Assembly (NCBI GenBank): GCA_934162125.1
Contig: CAKPHU010000001.1
Span: 62,001 to 126,000, forward strand
Direction of reading: 5' to 3'
Origin: an uncultured Bacilli bacterium
GTDB lineage: Bacteria > Bacillota_I > Bacilli_A > RF39 > UBA660
Length of the DNA stretch: 64,000 nucleotides
The position numbers and the translations under genes are program-made. Numbering within the stretch: the stretch's first letter is position 1; each line of letters starts with the position of its first letter. Shown here in pieces: positions 51,278 through 60,126 of the stretch. The notes under the pieces were generated by a model, which was not told the origin of the DNA, searched no databases, and saw nothing but the letters and a program-made list of their open reading frames with translations.

Positions 51278-51891
51278 TATGCTTCTTTGTAGTTTTCCAT
51301 AATATCATTTAGGAATTTAGTATTAGCAGTTTGTTGATATGGAATAATCCATAATTCTAAGATACCTAATGTTAATACTCCTAAGATATGCCAACCGATG
51401 AAACTTAAATTTAAAATGAAATAATCCATTTTATGACCATTCATCATTTTAGCACTTAAGTCTAGAACTTCACTAGCAGAAGCATCTGTTCCTTTGGCTA
51501 AGATATATGGAACTAGAGAATATGATATAGCTTTAATAATACCAGGAACTATTAATAATAAAGTATAAATAGCTATCCAAATCATTTGTAATAGAAAAGT
51601 TACAATTGTTTGTTTCCAACTACTATCAAATTTAGAGAATAACATTTCAAAATTAGCTTCTTTACCTTTGATTAAATTAACCATAAATTTAGTAAAACCT
51701 ATTGTTAAGAAGAATTCTAGTAATCCTACTAAGAAAGATATTAGACTAGATATAGTTGTGCTATCATTGTTATAACTATATGCACTATTAATGCTAGTTA
51801 AGATACTTACAATGATAGTAGCACCTACTACTTTCCATTGATATTTCTTATAATTCTCTTTTGCCCATGCTTTTATTTCGTTGTTTGTCAT
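51277..51891 (-). CDS. DUF975 family membrane protein
   Basis: A 204-residue membrane protein with a soluble N-terminal segment (NNEIKAWAKENYKKYQWKVV) and about five hydrophobic helices, including LLQMIWIAIYTLLLIVPGII and a final GILELWIIPYQQTANTKFL. The layout matches DUF975. Family function is unknown. It stands 18 bases after the folA stop and may share the thyA-folA transcript. The bidirectional hairpin lies just past its stop. Confidence 0.85.
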   Translation of the reverse strand: MTNNEIKAWAKENYKKYQWKVVGATIIVSILTSINSAYSYNNDSTTISSLISFLVGLLEFFLTIGFTKFMVNLIKGKEANFEMLFSKFDSSWKQTIVTFLLQMIWIAIYTLLLIVPGIIKAISYSLVPYILAKGTDASASEVLDLSAKMMNGHKMDYFILNLSFIGWHILGVLTLGILELWIIPYQQTANTKFLNDIMENYKEA

Positions 51892-51909
51892 TTTTTCACT
51901 CCTTTACTC

Positions 51910-52401
51910 CTATTTTTTATTATAAACAACATGATTGTAAGCTAGATCATCTTGTTTATGCGAACATAATACACTTCTATTCCATTCTTTTTTATCAAAA
52001 GTTGGGAAGTAAGCATCAGCTTCAAGTTCTTTAGGACTCGAAGATATTTCTGTTAGTATTAGCTTATTGGCATAAGGAAGAAATTGTTTATAAATTTCTG
52101 CTCCACCAATCACCATTACTTCTTCATCTAAATTATTTATATATTTTAATAGATCTTCGATATTATGAAAAACAATAAGATTTTCATTTTCGGGTAAATC
52201 TTGGTGAGTTAAGACTAAATGTTTTCGATTAGGTAATAATCTTGGAAGAGACTCAAGAGTCTTTCGACCAAGAATTATTTTTTTACCAGTAGTTTCTTTT
52301 TTAAAGAATTTTAAATCTTCAGAGATATGATATAGTAAATGGTTATCTTTGCCTAGTTCATTATTAGGACCAATAGCAGCGATTAGTGATATTGTGGCCA
52401 T
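51910..52401 (-). CDS. folA: Dihydrofolate reductase
   Basis: A 163-residue DHFR. SLIAAIGPNNELGKDNHLLY at residues 4-23 holds the substrate-binding start, GKKIILGRKTLESLPRLLPN the NADPH loop, and EEVMVIGGAEIYKQFLPYA the GG-binding region. It reduces dihydrofolate to tetrahydrofolate. ATG comes directly after the thyA stop TAA, with no gap, showing operon coupling with the enzyme that makes dihydrofolate. Length is normal. Confidence 0.95.
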   Translation of the reverse strand: MATISLIAAIGPNNELGKDNHLLYHISEDLKFFKKETTGKKIILGRKTLESLPRLLPNRKHLVLTHQDLPENENLIVFHNIEDLLKYINNLDEEVMVIGGAEIYKQFLPYANKLILTEISSSPKELEADAYFPTFDKKEWNRSVLCSHKQDDLAYNHVVYNKK

Positions 52402-53319
52402 TTAAATACCTAAATCAAATTTCAATTGAGGATTTTGTTCTTTTATTTTTTCTCTTGGATAACCTACTATTTTAATATCATCTACTGTAAAATCATAAAA
52501 ATTCTTTTTATCAGGATTTAGCCAGATCTTTGGTTCACATTCAACTGGTTCTCTTCTGATAAGTTCTTTAGCTTGTTCAACATGGCGATCGTAGATTTGA
52601 ATGTTATTATAGAACCAGGTAAAAGTACCAGGTGTTAAATCTAAGTGACGAGCAATTAAATTTAATAAAACAATATATTGAACTTGATTAATACAACCAG
52701 CAGTAGCAAAGTCACTTGATCTTTGAGTTAGACACATATCAAGATAATCTATACCATCTTTACCATGACGAACATTCCATTGAGTTAAGAATGCGCAAGG
52801 CTTTAGACCATGAGGTTTAGCAAAGTCAGCTTCTTGCCACATACTAATTATATGTCGTCTGCCATCTGGATTTTCCTTTATGTCTTTAATTAGTTTTTTT
52901 ACTAATTTATGTTTTCTAATTGTTTCTCCATAGCAAGCTCCAATGTAAGGATGACCAGCTTTATTTAATAAGTAATTACCTTCTTCATCTCTTAAAGCCC
53001 AATCTTTCCACCAGTTATTTATTTCATGATTTTCTTCCCAGGTATTTTTACCTAATAATTCATCAAAAACAACTAAGTCATTACTTTCTTTTTGATATAT
53101 CCATAGTATTTCAGCAATAGAAGTCTTAACAGCGATTGGTCTTAGTGTTACTAAAGGACTTTCATTTTTAGTTAAATCATAAGTACACATTCCGTGATTG
53201 ACACTTAGTGTATGAGCTGGTGTACCATCAGCATAAACAGGACGAGGATCTTTATCAAGGCATCCTTCATCTAGAATTCTTTGTAATATCTCTTTTTGAT
53301 ATTTGTCTCCTTTTGTCAT
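52402..53319 (-). CDS. thyA: Thymidylate synthase
   Basis: A 305-residue thymidylate synthase. NPDGRRHIISMWQEADF is the phosphate-binding Arg region, LKPCAFLTQW carries the catalytic Cys near residue 176, and QRSSDFATAGCINQVQYIVL the dUMP and folate site with the RSxD motif. FYNNIQIYDRH is the usual C-terminal-half motif. It converts dUMP and methylene-THF to dTMP and dihydrofolate. It is followed immediately by folA. The gene is somewhat longer than E. coli ThyA, resembling Bacillus-type long forms. Confidence 0.95.
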   Translation of the reverse strand: MTKGDKYQKEILQRILDEGCLDKDPRPVYADGTPAHTLSVNHGMCTYDLTKNESPLVTLRPIAVKTSIAEILWIYQKESNDLVVFDELLGKNTWEENHEINNWWKDWALRDEEGNYLLNKAGHPYIGACYGETIRKHKLVKKLIKDIKENPDGRRHIISMWQEADFAKPHGLKPCAFLTQWNVRHGKDGIDYLDMCLTQRSSDFATAGCINQVQYIVLLNLIARHLDLTPGTFTWFYNNIQIYDRHVEQAKELIRREPVECEPKIWLNPDKKNFYDFTVDDIKIVGYPREKIKEQNPQLKFDLGI

Positions 53320-53370
53320 TGTGGCCTCCTAAATTATATTATAAATTCAGTATAACAAAAAAAGAGAATA

Positions 53371-54525
53371 TTAGCTATTCTCTTTTGTAAATTTTTCAAA
53401 GTCTTTTAATTCCTTTGTAGATAAATCTGTTTCAGATAACTCTTCAATTAGATCTTTTTGATTGCGATTTAACTTAGTTGGAGTATAAACTCGGAAAATT
53501 ACATACATGTCTCCTTTATGAGAACGGTATTCATTATTAACTCCTTTTCCTCTAATCTTTTGTTTATCACCACTATTAGTACCTGATGGAACATTTAATT
53601 TAACATTGCCATATAGAGTTGGAATTTCTTTTTTACAACCTAAGATAGCTTCTGTTATTGTTAATGGAACTTCTAGATAAATATCATCGTTATCACGTTT
53701 AAAATATTTATGTTCATCTACAATATATTCGATGTATAAGTCACCATTTTCACCACCATTGATACCAGGACCACCTTTACCAGATACGCGTTGTCTGTCT
53801 CCAGTATTTACGCCGGCTGGAATATTGATAGTAAGTTTCTTTGATTTCTTAACTTTTCCTTTACCGTTACAAGTACTGCATTTACGCTTATACGTTTTAC
53901 CACGACCATTACAATCTGGACATGGTCCTTTAGATAAGAAGGAACCAAGGATTGTTTGTCTTTGACTTGTTACAGTACCTGTTCCATGACATGTTGAACA
54001 TTTTTCAACATCAAAGCCACCATTTCCATCACATTCATCACAGTCTTCAATAACATCTAGACTAAATTTCTTTTCAGTACCATAAATAGCTTCATCGAAA
54101 TCTAGTTTCATACGCATTAAGGTATCATTTCCCCTAGCTGCACGTGTTCTAGAACTAGTGCTTCCATAATTAGAGAATCCTCCAAAACCGCCACTGGCAG
54201 ATCCTCCAAAGAAGGAATCAAATATATCACCAAAGTCAAAACCAGAGGCATCAAAGCCAGAGAAACCTCCATAACCAGAGGCTCCTCCTGCTCCAGAGAC
54301 ACCTGCATGTCCATATTGATCATACATTTTACGTTTTGATTCATCAGATAGAACTTCATATGCTTCCTGTGCTTCTTTAAATTTTTCAGCAGCATTTGGA
54401 TCATCTTTATTTAAATCTGGGTGAAATTCTTTGGCTTTTTTACGAAAGGCACTTTTAATTTCGGCTTCAGTAGCATCTTTTGATACACCTAATACTTCAT
54501 AATAATCTCTTTTACTTTCGGCCAT
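53371..54525 (-). CDS. dnaJ: Chaperone DnaJ
   Basis: A 384-residue DnaJ. The J domain has YEVLGVSKDATEAEIKSAFR and the HPD motif near residue 35. A Gly/Phe-rich region with many Ser follows (residues 75-125). Four zinc-binding repeats lie near residues 155-215: CDECDGNG, CSTCHGTG, CPDCNGRG and CSTCNGKG. The C-terminal substrate-binding domains complete it. It stimulates DnaK. Last gene of the hrcA-grpE-dnaK-dnaJ operon, 28 bases after dnaK. Confidence 0.97.
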   Translation of the reverse strand: MAESKRDYYEVLGVSKDATEAEIKSAFRKKAKEFHPDLNKDDPNAAEKFKEAQEAYEVLSDESKRKMYDQYGHAGVSGAGGASGYGGFSGFDASGFDFGDIFDSFFGGSASGGFGGFSNYGSTSSRTRAARGNDTLMRMKLDFDEAIYGTEKKFSLDVIEDCDECDGNGGFDVEKCSTCHGTGTVTSQRQTILGSFLSKGPCPDCNGRGKTYKRKCSTCNGKGKVKKSKKLTINIPAGVNTGDRQRVSGKGGPGINGGENGDLYIEYIVDEHKYFKRDNDDIYLEVPLTITEAILGCKKEIPTLYGNVKLNVPSGTNSGDKQKIRGKGVNNEYRSHKGDMYVIFRVYTPTKLNRNQKDLIEELSETDLSTKELKDFEKFTKENS

Positions 54526-54553
54526 TATCGTGTCACTTCCTTATCGTTTTATT

Positions 54554-56401
54554 TTATTCTTCTTCGATGTCTGCTTCTTCTACATCGTCATCTTTTTTCT
54601 TATTTTTCTTTTTTGGTTTTTCTTCTTCTTCGTCTTCTTTTTCTTCACTAGCACTTGCACGATCTTTAGCAGCTTGTTCATATACTTTTGATGCTAGAGC
54701 CATAGCTTTTTCTTGAAGTTTTTCTTTTTCTTTCTTGATTTCATCAATGTCGCCATCTTCAAGAGCTTTCTTTAAGTCTTTGATTAGGTCTTCTGCTTCT
54801 TCTTTTTCTTTGTTGCTTACTTTGTCACCTAAATCTTTGATAGCTTTTTCAGTTTGGAAAACCATTTGTTCAGCTTCATTTCTTACTTCTGCTTCTTCTT
54901 TACGTTTAGCATCAGCTTCTTTATTTTCTTCAGCTTCTTTACGCATCTTATCTATTTCATCATCAGATAAGTTTGTGGATGAAGTGATTGTGATTGATTG
55001 CTCTTTATTTGTACCTAAATCTTTAGCTGTTACGTTAACAATGCCATTAGCATCAATTTCGAATTTAACTTCGATTTGAGGTACGCCACGTGGTGCTGGT
55101 GGAATATTAGTTAGAGAGAATCTTCCTAATGTCTTGTTATCAGCAGCCATTGGACGTTCACCTTGTAGAACATGGATATCAACAGCTGGTTGATTATCAG
55201 CAGCAGTTGAGAATACTTCTGATTTTGATGTTGGGATTGTTGTATTACGTGGAATTAATGTAGTCATTACACCACCTAAAGTTTCAACACCTAATGATAA
55301 TGGAGTTACATCTAGTAATACGATATCATTAACATCACCAGATAAGACACCACCTTGAATTGCAGCACCCATTGCTACTACTTCATCAGGGTTAACTTCA
55401 CGAGATGGATCTTTACCTAATTCTTTAGTAATTAAATCATATACCATTGGTACACGAGTTGAACCACCAACTAAAATTACTTTATCAATATCTTTCTTAG
55501 TTAATTTAGCATCTTTTAAAGCTTTCTTAACTGGATCAAGAGTTGATTCAACTAAGTCAGAAATTAAATCTTCAAATTTAGCTCTTGTTAGAGTCATATC
55601 TAAGTGTAGAGGTTCTCCATCTTCACCTTTAGCAATAAATGGTGCAGAAACTTGAGTTGATACCATACCAGATAAGTCTTTCTTAGCTTTTTCTGCTACT
55701 TCTTTTAGACGTTGCATTGCCATTTTATCTTTAGATAAATCAACACCATTTTCTTTCTTGAATTCTTTTACTAAGTAATCAATAATTCTTTGATCGAAGT
55801 CATCTCCACCTAAATGGTTATTACCACTTGTAGCTTTAACTTCGAAAACACCATCACCAAGTTCTAGGATAGAAACATCGAATGTACCTCCACCTAAGTC
55901 GTATACTAAGATAGTTTGTGTTTTATCTTGTTTATCAAGTCCATATGCTAGAGCAGCAGCAGTTGGTTCATTAACAATTCTTTCTACTTCTAGTCCAGCA
56001 ATTTTACCAGCATCTTTAGTTGCTTGTTTTTGAGCGTTATCGAAATATGCTGGAACTGTAATAACAGCTTTAGTAACTTTTTCTCCTAAATAGCTTTCAC
56101 AGTAATCTTTGATATAAGCTAAGATCATTGCTGAAATCTCTTCTGGAGTATATTCTTTACCTTCTATTTTTACTTTTTCATCTGTACCCATTTTTCTTTT
56201 AATTGATGATACAGTATTTGGATTTGTGATAGCTTGTCTTTTAGCAGCCTCACCTACTATTTTTTCACCTTTTTTGAAAGCTACTACTGAAGGAGTTGTT
56301 CTACTACCTTCAGGGTTTGGAATAACTTTTGCACTACCGGCTTCCAAAACAGCAGCACATGAATTTGTTGTACCTAAATCGATACCAATAATTTTACTCA
56401 T
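54554..56401 (-). CDS. dnaK: Chaperone DnaK (Hsp70)
   Basis: A 615-residue Hsp70. IGIDLGTTNSCAAV near residue 5 is the ATPase phosphate loop; DLGGGTFDVSIL near 168 and VILVGGSTRVPMV near 310 are further nucleotide motifs. NIPPAPRGVPQIEVKFEID marks the substrate-binding sheet, followed by a helical lid and a Lys/Glu/Asp-rich acidic tail ending DIEEE. It folds and refolds proteins with DnaJ and GrpE. It is 18 bases after grpE. The tail is longer and more charged than the usual EEVD-like ending. Confidence 0.97.
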   Translation of the reverse strand: MSKIIGIDLGTTNSCAAVLEAGSAKVIPNPEGSRTTPSVVAFKKGEKIVGEAAKRQAITNPNTVSSIKRKMGTDEKVKIEGKEYTPEEISAMILAYIKDYCESYLGEKVTKAVITVPAYFDNAQKQATKDAGKIAGLEVERIVNEPTAAALAYGLDKQDKTQTILVYDLGGGTFDVSILELGDGVFEVKATSGNNHLGGDDFDQRIIDYLVKEFKKENGVDLSKDKMAMQRLKEVAEKAKKDLSGMVSTQVSAPFIAKGEDGEPLHLDMTLTRAKFEDLISDLVESTLDPVKKALKDAKLTKKDIDKVILVGGSTRVPMVYDLITKELGKDPSREVNPDEVVAMGAAIQGGVLSGDVNDIVLLDVTPLSLGVETLGGVMTTLIPRNTTIPTSKSEVFSTAADNQPAVDIHVLQGERPMAADNKTLGRFSLTNIPPAPRGVPQIEVKFEIDANGIVNVTAKDLGTNKEQSITITSSTNLSDDEIDKMRKEAEENKEADAKRKEEAEVRNEAEQMVFQTEKAIKDLGDKVSNKEKEEAEDLIKDLKKALEDGDIDEIKKEKEKLQEKAMALASKVYEQAAKDRASASEEKEDEEEEKPKKKNKKKDDDVEEADIEEE

Positions 56402-56419
56402 AATCTTATCTCCTTTGCA

Positions 56420-57079
56420 TTATATTTGATTTATTTTTACTGAGGCAGGTCTAATAACTCTACCTTTTAATTTATAACCCTTTAATAAAACTTCTAATAC
56501 TTCTTCATCAGCGTGATCTGGAAGACTATCAGTTAATAGAGCTTGTTCTTCGCTTGGATTAAATATTTCTCCAACACGATTTATTTCTTCAACACCATAT
56601 TTTTTTAGAGCATCATTTAATGAAGCATACATGATTTTGAAACCAGCTAAGAACTTTGATAGTTCATCAGTTAAATCATTGTCATCCTCTTTGATAGCTC
56701 TTTCAAAGTTATCAACGATAGGAAGAATTTCTAAGATTAAATCTTGATTAGCAAACTTTAGCATGTTATTTGTTTCTTCTTCTTTACGACGACGGTAATT
56801 AATTAATTCAGCTTGACCTAATTTTACTTTATCAATTAATTCTTGTTTTTCTTTATCAGCTGCTGCAAGCTTGGCAGTTAATTCAGCTATCTTAGCGTTA
56901 GCTTCTTCTAAACCTTTTGAAGCTTGTTCAACTTTCTCATGTTGTTCATGATGTTTTTCATGGTGATGATGATGTTTGCATGCACCATGATTATTATTTT
57001 CACCACAGCAGCAAGTTTCATTTTTCTTTTCTGCTTGGGAAGTTGCTGTGTTTGGTTGTTCTTTTATTTCTTCTTTCAT
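56420..57079 (-). CDS. grpE: Nucleotide exchange factor GrpE with His/Cys-rich N-terminus
   Basis: A 219-residue GrpE. The C-terminal half is standard: long coiled coil, ELINYRRRKEEETNNMLKFA near residue 105, and the beta domain ending VLLKGYKLKGRVIRPASVKI. The N-terminal 50 residues are unusual: Cys23-Cys25, His31, Cys34, His36-His40, His43, His44 and His47 form a dense potential metal-binding patch before the coiled coil. GrpE normally has a disordered acidic N-terminus. It releases ADP from DnaK. Metal sensing or binding by the extension is inferred from composition only. Confidence 0.93.
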   Translation of the reverse strand: MKEEIKEQPNTATSQAEKKNETCCCGENNNHGACKHHHHHEKHHEQHEKVEQASKGLEEANAKIAELTAKLAAADKEKQELIDKVKLGQAELINYRRRKEEETNNMLKFANQDLILEILPIVDNFERAIKEDDNDLTDELSKFLAGFKIMYASLNDALKKYGVEEINRVGEIFNPSEEQALLTDSLPDHADEEVLEVLLKGYKLKGRVIRPASVKINQI

Positions 57080-57085
57080 ACTCTC

Positions 57086-58075
57086 CTACCTTTCAATATT
57101 TTCTTTTATGTATTCTAGCATTGAAACTATTCTACTATATTCCATTCTCTTAGGACCTATAATAGCAATAGTTCCTTCTTCACTACCATTATTAAATTTA
57201 GTTTTAATAACAGTTACATCATCGTCAATCTTATTTTCTTTACCAATATAAACTTTAATATTGTTATCACCATCATCTTCAATACTTTGTAAGACTTCTT
57301 TATCTTCTAATTTGTTATAAACATTTTTTATTTTCTCAATATTAGAACTGAATTCTGGCTGTTCTAGGAATTTATTACGACCAACGACATTTACTTCTTG
57401 ATTTGTAAAATCATTGAAGACATGATAGAAGACATTATATAATTGTTCATGTTGTTTAACATAATTTCCAATTATAGGTTTTATTTCGTACTCTAGTTTA
57501 GTACTTACTTCATCTATTGGAGTGCCTGATATTAGGTTATTGATAAGGCTAACTGTCTTTTTGACTTCAGCTAGAGAAACATCTTTTAATTGAATGTTTC
57601 GGTGTTCAACGTGACCTTTATCAGTTACTATTATGACAATCATACTAACGTCATCAATTGGAACTACTTCTATTTGTTTTAGAAGGTTCTCATGAGATGC
57701 ACCTCCAAGTACTACTGTTGTATAATTGGTAATATCTGAGATAACTTGTAAACTTTTAGTAATTACATCAGATAAAGCTAACTGTTGATTACGGAAGACT
57801 ATTTGCAATTTTAGCATATCTTCTGCATTCATCTTTTTTAGTTCCATTAGGTTATCAACATAATAACGGTAACCAGCTTCTGAAGGAACTCTTCCAGATG
57901 ATGTATGGGTCTTCTCTAATAGTCCAGCATCTTCAAGAGCAGCCATCTCATTACGTATTGTAGCAGATGAACATCTCAATGTTTTTGATACTACTTTAGA
58001 GCCTACAGGCTTAGCTTCTTTAATATACTTCTCAACTATTAGTTTAAGAACTTTATTTTGCCTTTCTGTTAACAC
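57086..58075 (-). CDS. hrcA: Heat-inducible transcription repressor HrcA
   Basis: A 329-residue HrcA beginning at GTG 58073-58075, nine bases after AGGAGG. The N-terminal winged helix (LKLIVEKYIKEAKPVGSKVV, then RCSSATIRNEMAALEDAGLL) binds CIRCE. The C-terminal domain with SSGRVPSEAGYRYYVDNLME is the regulatory GAF-like part. It represses this operon, with GroEL-dependent activity known for the family. Two CIRCE copies flank its promoter. It starts the four-gene heat-shock operon. Confidence 0.96.
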   Translation of the reverse strand: MLTERQNKVLKLIVEKYIKEAKPVGSKVVSKTLRCSSATIRNEMAALEDAGLLEKTHTSSGRVPSEAGYRYYVDNLMELKKMNAEDMLKLQIVFRNQQLALSDVITKSLQVISDITNYTTVVLGGASHENLLKQIEVVPIDDVSMIVIIVTDKGHVEHRNIQLKDVSLAEVKKTVSLINNLISGTPIDEVSTKLEYEIKPIIGNYVKQHEQLYNVFYHVFNDFTNQEVNVVGRNKFLEQPEFSSNIEKIKNVYNKLEDKEVLQSIEDDGDNNIKVYIGKENKIDDDVTVIKTKFNNGSEEGTIAIIGPKRMEYSRIVSMLEYIKENIER

Positions 58076-58088
58076 TTACATCAACCTC

Positions 58089-58115
58089 CTAGCACTATTC
58101 TTACCCAAGTGCTAA
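58089..58115 (-). promoter_or_regulatory. CIRCE operator, downstream copy
   Basis: On the minus strand TTAGCACTT, nine bases, then TAGTGCTAG fits the CIRCE consensus (TTAGCACTC-N9-GAGTGCTAA) with a few changes. It lies between the -10 box and the hrcA start. Confidence 0.88.
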
Positions 58116-58119
58116 TGAT

Positions 58120-58148
58120 ATTGTATGACTTTTTTTAGCACTTGTCAA
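58120..58148 (-). promoter_or_regulatory. hrcA operon promoter
   Basis: TTGACA (58143-58148) and TACAAT (58120-58125) on the minus strand are 17 bases apart. The -35 box overlaps the upstream CIRCE, and the second CIRCE is directly downstream. Confidence 0.9.
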
Positions 58149-58162
58149 CCTTTTGTGCTAAC
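58136..58162 (-). promoter_or_regulatory. CIRCE operator, upstream copy
   Basis: TTAGCACAA, nine bases, AAGTGCTAA on the minus strand; read on the plus strand it is TTAGCACTT-N9-TTGTGCTAA. The 9-9-9 layout is exact. This copy overlaps the -35 box, so bound HrcA should block the polymerase. Confidence 0.85.
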
Positions 58163-58237
58163 TTTTTTATTTTATTTTTTTCTTATAAAATTTTAAAGCT
58201 TTTTGAGGTAATATTTAGTCGATTTTTAGGGCAAAAG

Positions 58238-58263
58238 AAAAAAGATGGAATGACCACCTTTTA
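58238..58263 (-). terminator. Terminator after lectin-like surface protein gene
   Basis: AAGATGG and CCACCTT pair with one mismatch around AATGA, with a poly-T tract on the minus strand. Confidence 0.65.
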
Positions 58264-58267
58264 CTTA

Positions 58268-60082
58268 TTAATTAATATTTATCAAGTAGAATCTTTGAGA
58301 GTATGCAAGTTCATTTTTATATGATAATTGCATTGTACTTGCAGCTTCATCATAGAACTTTTCAGTTGATGTGGCAAGGTAAGTTGGTTTAGTAGCATCT
58401 TTTTGAATTACTGGATAAATGTTATATGTTCCATCACCAAGAGATTTAATTTTCCATTTAGTCCAACCATAGTCACTACCATAGGCACTTGAAGTATTTA
58501 CACGCGATCCTGCTTGACTTAAGCTATCAACTACTTGCATAGCATAATGCGAATCAGCTTCGATGATACGGTAACCATCATCTACTTTTTCAATAGTCCA
58601 TCTTTGATTAGCATTACCAGTAAAAGTACTTAGTTGAACAGTCGAATTAAATCTTGTTTCAGCTGAGCCAGTTCCATCATCATAATTACTTTTAGCTTCT
58701 AGAGCTTGATTCTTTCCTAAAGCAGAAATGATGTAATAATTACCAGCTGGTAAGTTAGTAACTTCAGTTACTGTTCCTTGTCCATTAGAACTACTGTATT
58801 TTACGGTAGTATTTTGATATCTTGAGAAACGAAGTCCAGTACTATCTTCTGGCACTTCTTTTGTTTGACTTAATTTTAAGTAAGTCCAACTACTATTATT
58901 AGAACTAACACTTACAGATTTACGTTGTGATAAGAACAATTGAAAATTATTAGCACTGGTATGAATTTCATATAATTCAGCATGCTTGTGCCATACAGCT
59001 ATTTCAGCTATATCATTTCGAACTGAACCTAAATCAACAGTTACACATTCAGCTATAGTATATGGAGTTGTAAAGTAACCATCAGTTAATGCAAGAGTTC
59101 CACCAGATGTTTTCTTATAAGCAATATTTTGACCAGTCGTACTTATTACTTGAATTTCACTATGAGCTTTACCTGCATCACAGTCTCTAATATAACGAAC
59201 ATTATTTAAGGCATCAGTCTTGGCAACTGGTTCAGTTTGCGTCATTAACTCAATTGAGACACGACCATTGCCCTGATTAGTTCCACCAATCATTAAAGGA
59301 TTTAGAACGTTGACAGTTGGAGGAGTGCCATTTGTAGCGGCATAACCGATGATATATGATGAGCCACCAGCTCCAGCGTTAGTATCATTTCCGGCTCCAC
59401 CACCATATAGACCACTACCGCCTCCAGCGATACCTGATCCACCTTTAGAAGAGTTACCTACTCCAACAGGAGATATTCCAGGAATATGTTGTGTTCCACC
59501 AGTAATTAAAGGACTAGTGTTGCCACCTTTAATACCACCAGCAGGGGCACCATCTTCTTTAGCATTTGCTCCACCACCTCCGGCGGCAATCATAATATTG
59601 GTACCATTAATTTGCATTGTAGTAGCTCCACCACCACCAGCACCTTTACCGGCAGTACCAGCTCCACCAGTGTTAGCTTTAACGTAGGCCTCACCAGACA
59701 TACTACCACCAGCACGACCAACATAGAATGTTACATAAGTATTTTCAGCTAAATATACAAGTCCAGAAGTATAACCTCCATAACCACCATGATAACTACC
59801 AAAGTCACCACCTGATGCTCCCCATAATTGGATATAGTACCAACCTGCTTGACCATATGGAACAATATAGACTTGTTCATCTTGATTATTATCATAGACT
59901 AAATCAGTTTTAGTTTCACTATAACGATCTAGTTCATCTTCAATAGTATCAATTAAATTCTTACTATTACGTCTTGAAGCAGCCATTAGACTCATTAATA
60001 AAATTACTATTAAAAAGATCATAATAACTAAAGTATATAAGACAGTAGATATTACAAAACCCCTATTATTCATTTTCTTCAT
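58268..60082 (-). CDS. Surface protein: pilin-like N-terminus, Gly-rich, discoidin-like and ricin-type lectin domains
   Basis: A 604-residue protein from ATG 60080-60082 after TTGGTG. It opens with MKKMNNRGFVISTVLYTLVI, a pilin-like cleavage motif (Gly-Phe) and hydrophobic helix. Then comes a 150-residue Gly/Ala-rich region with repeated GGAG/GGG, an F5/8-type (discoidin) domain around residues 320-400, and a C-terminal beta-trefoil with QRWTIEKVDDGYRIIEADSH, the ricin-type lectin pattern. It is likely exported and held at the membrane, binding glycans. No catalytic motif is visible. Discoidin and ricin-type domains suggest host or mucus carbohydrate binding. Confidence 0.72.
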   Translation of the reverse strand: MKKMNNRGFVISTVLYTLVIMIFLIVILLMSLMAASRRNSKNLIDTIEDELDRYSETKTDLVYDNNQDEQVYIVPYGQAGWYYIQLWGASGGDFGSYHGGYGGYTSGLVYLAENTYVTFYVGRAGGSMSGEAYVKANTGGAGTAGKGAGGGGATTMQINGTNIMIAAGGGGANAKEDGAPAGGIKGGNTSPLITGGTQHIPGISPVGVGNSSKGGSGIAGGGSGLYGGGAGNDTNAGAGGSSYIIGYAATNGTPPTVNVLNPLMIGGTNQGNGRVSIELMTQTEPVAKTDALNNVRYIRDCDAGKAHSEIQVISTTGQNIAYKKTSGGTLALTDGYFTTPYTIAECVTVDLGSVRNDIAEIAVWHKHAELYEIHTSANNFQLFLSQRKSVSVSSNNSSWTYLKLSQTKEVPEDSTGLRFSRYQNTTVKYSSSNGQGTVTEVTNLPAGNYYIISALGKNQALEAKSNYDDGTGSAETRFNSTVQLSTFTGNANQRWTIEKVDDGYRIIEADSHYAMQVVDSLSQAGSRVNTSSAYGSDYGWTKWKIKSLGDGTYNIYPVIQKDATKPTYLATSTEKFYDEAASTMQLSYKNELAYSQRFYLININ

Positions 60083-60126
60083 CGTATTCACCAACTTATT
60101 CTATTATATATTTTATTTTAGCACAT

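Noticed and set aside
54117..54404. Extra ORF inside dnaJ
   Set aside because: Frame shadow of the Gly/Phe-rich region of dnaJ with no ribosome site.
59349..59687. Pro-rich plus-strand ORF
   Set aside because: It is the reverse complement of the Gly-rich stretch of the surface protein, which makes Pro codons automatically.
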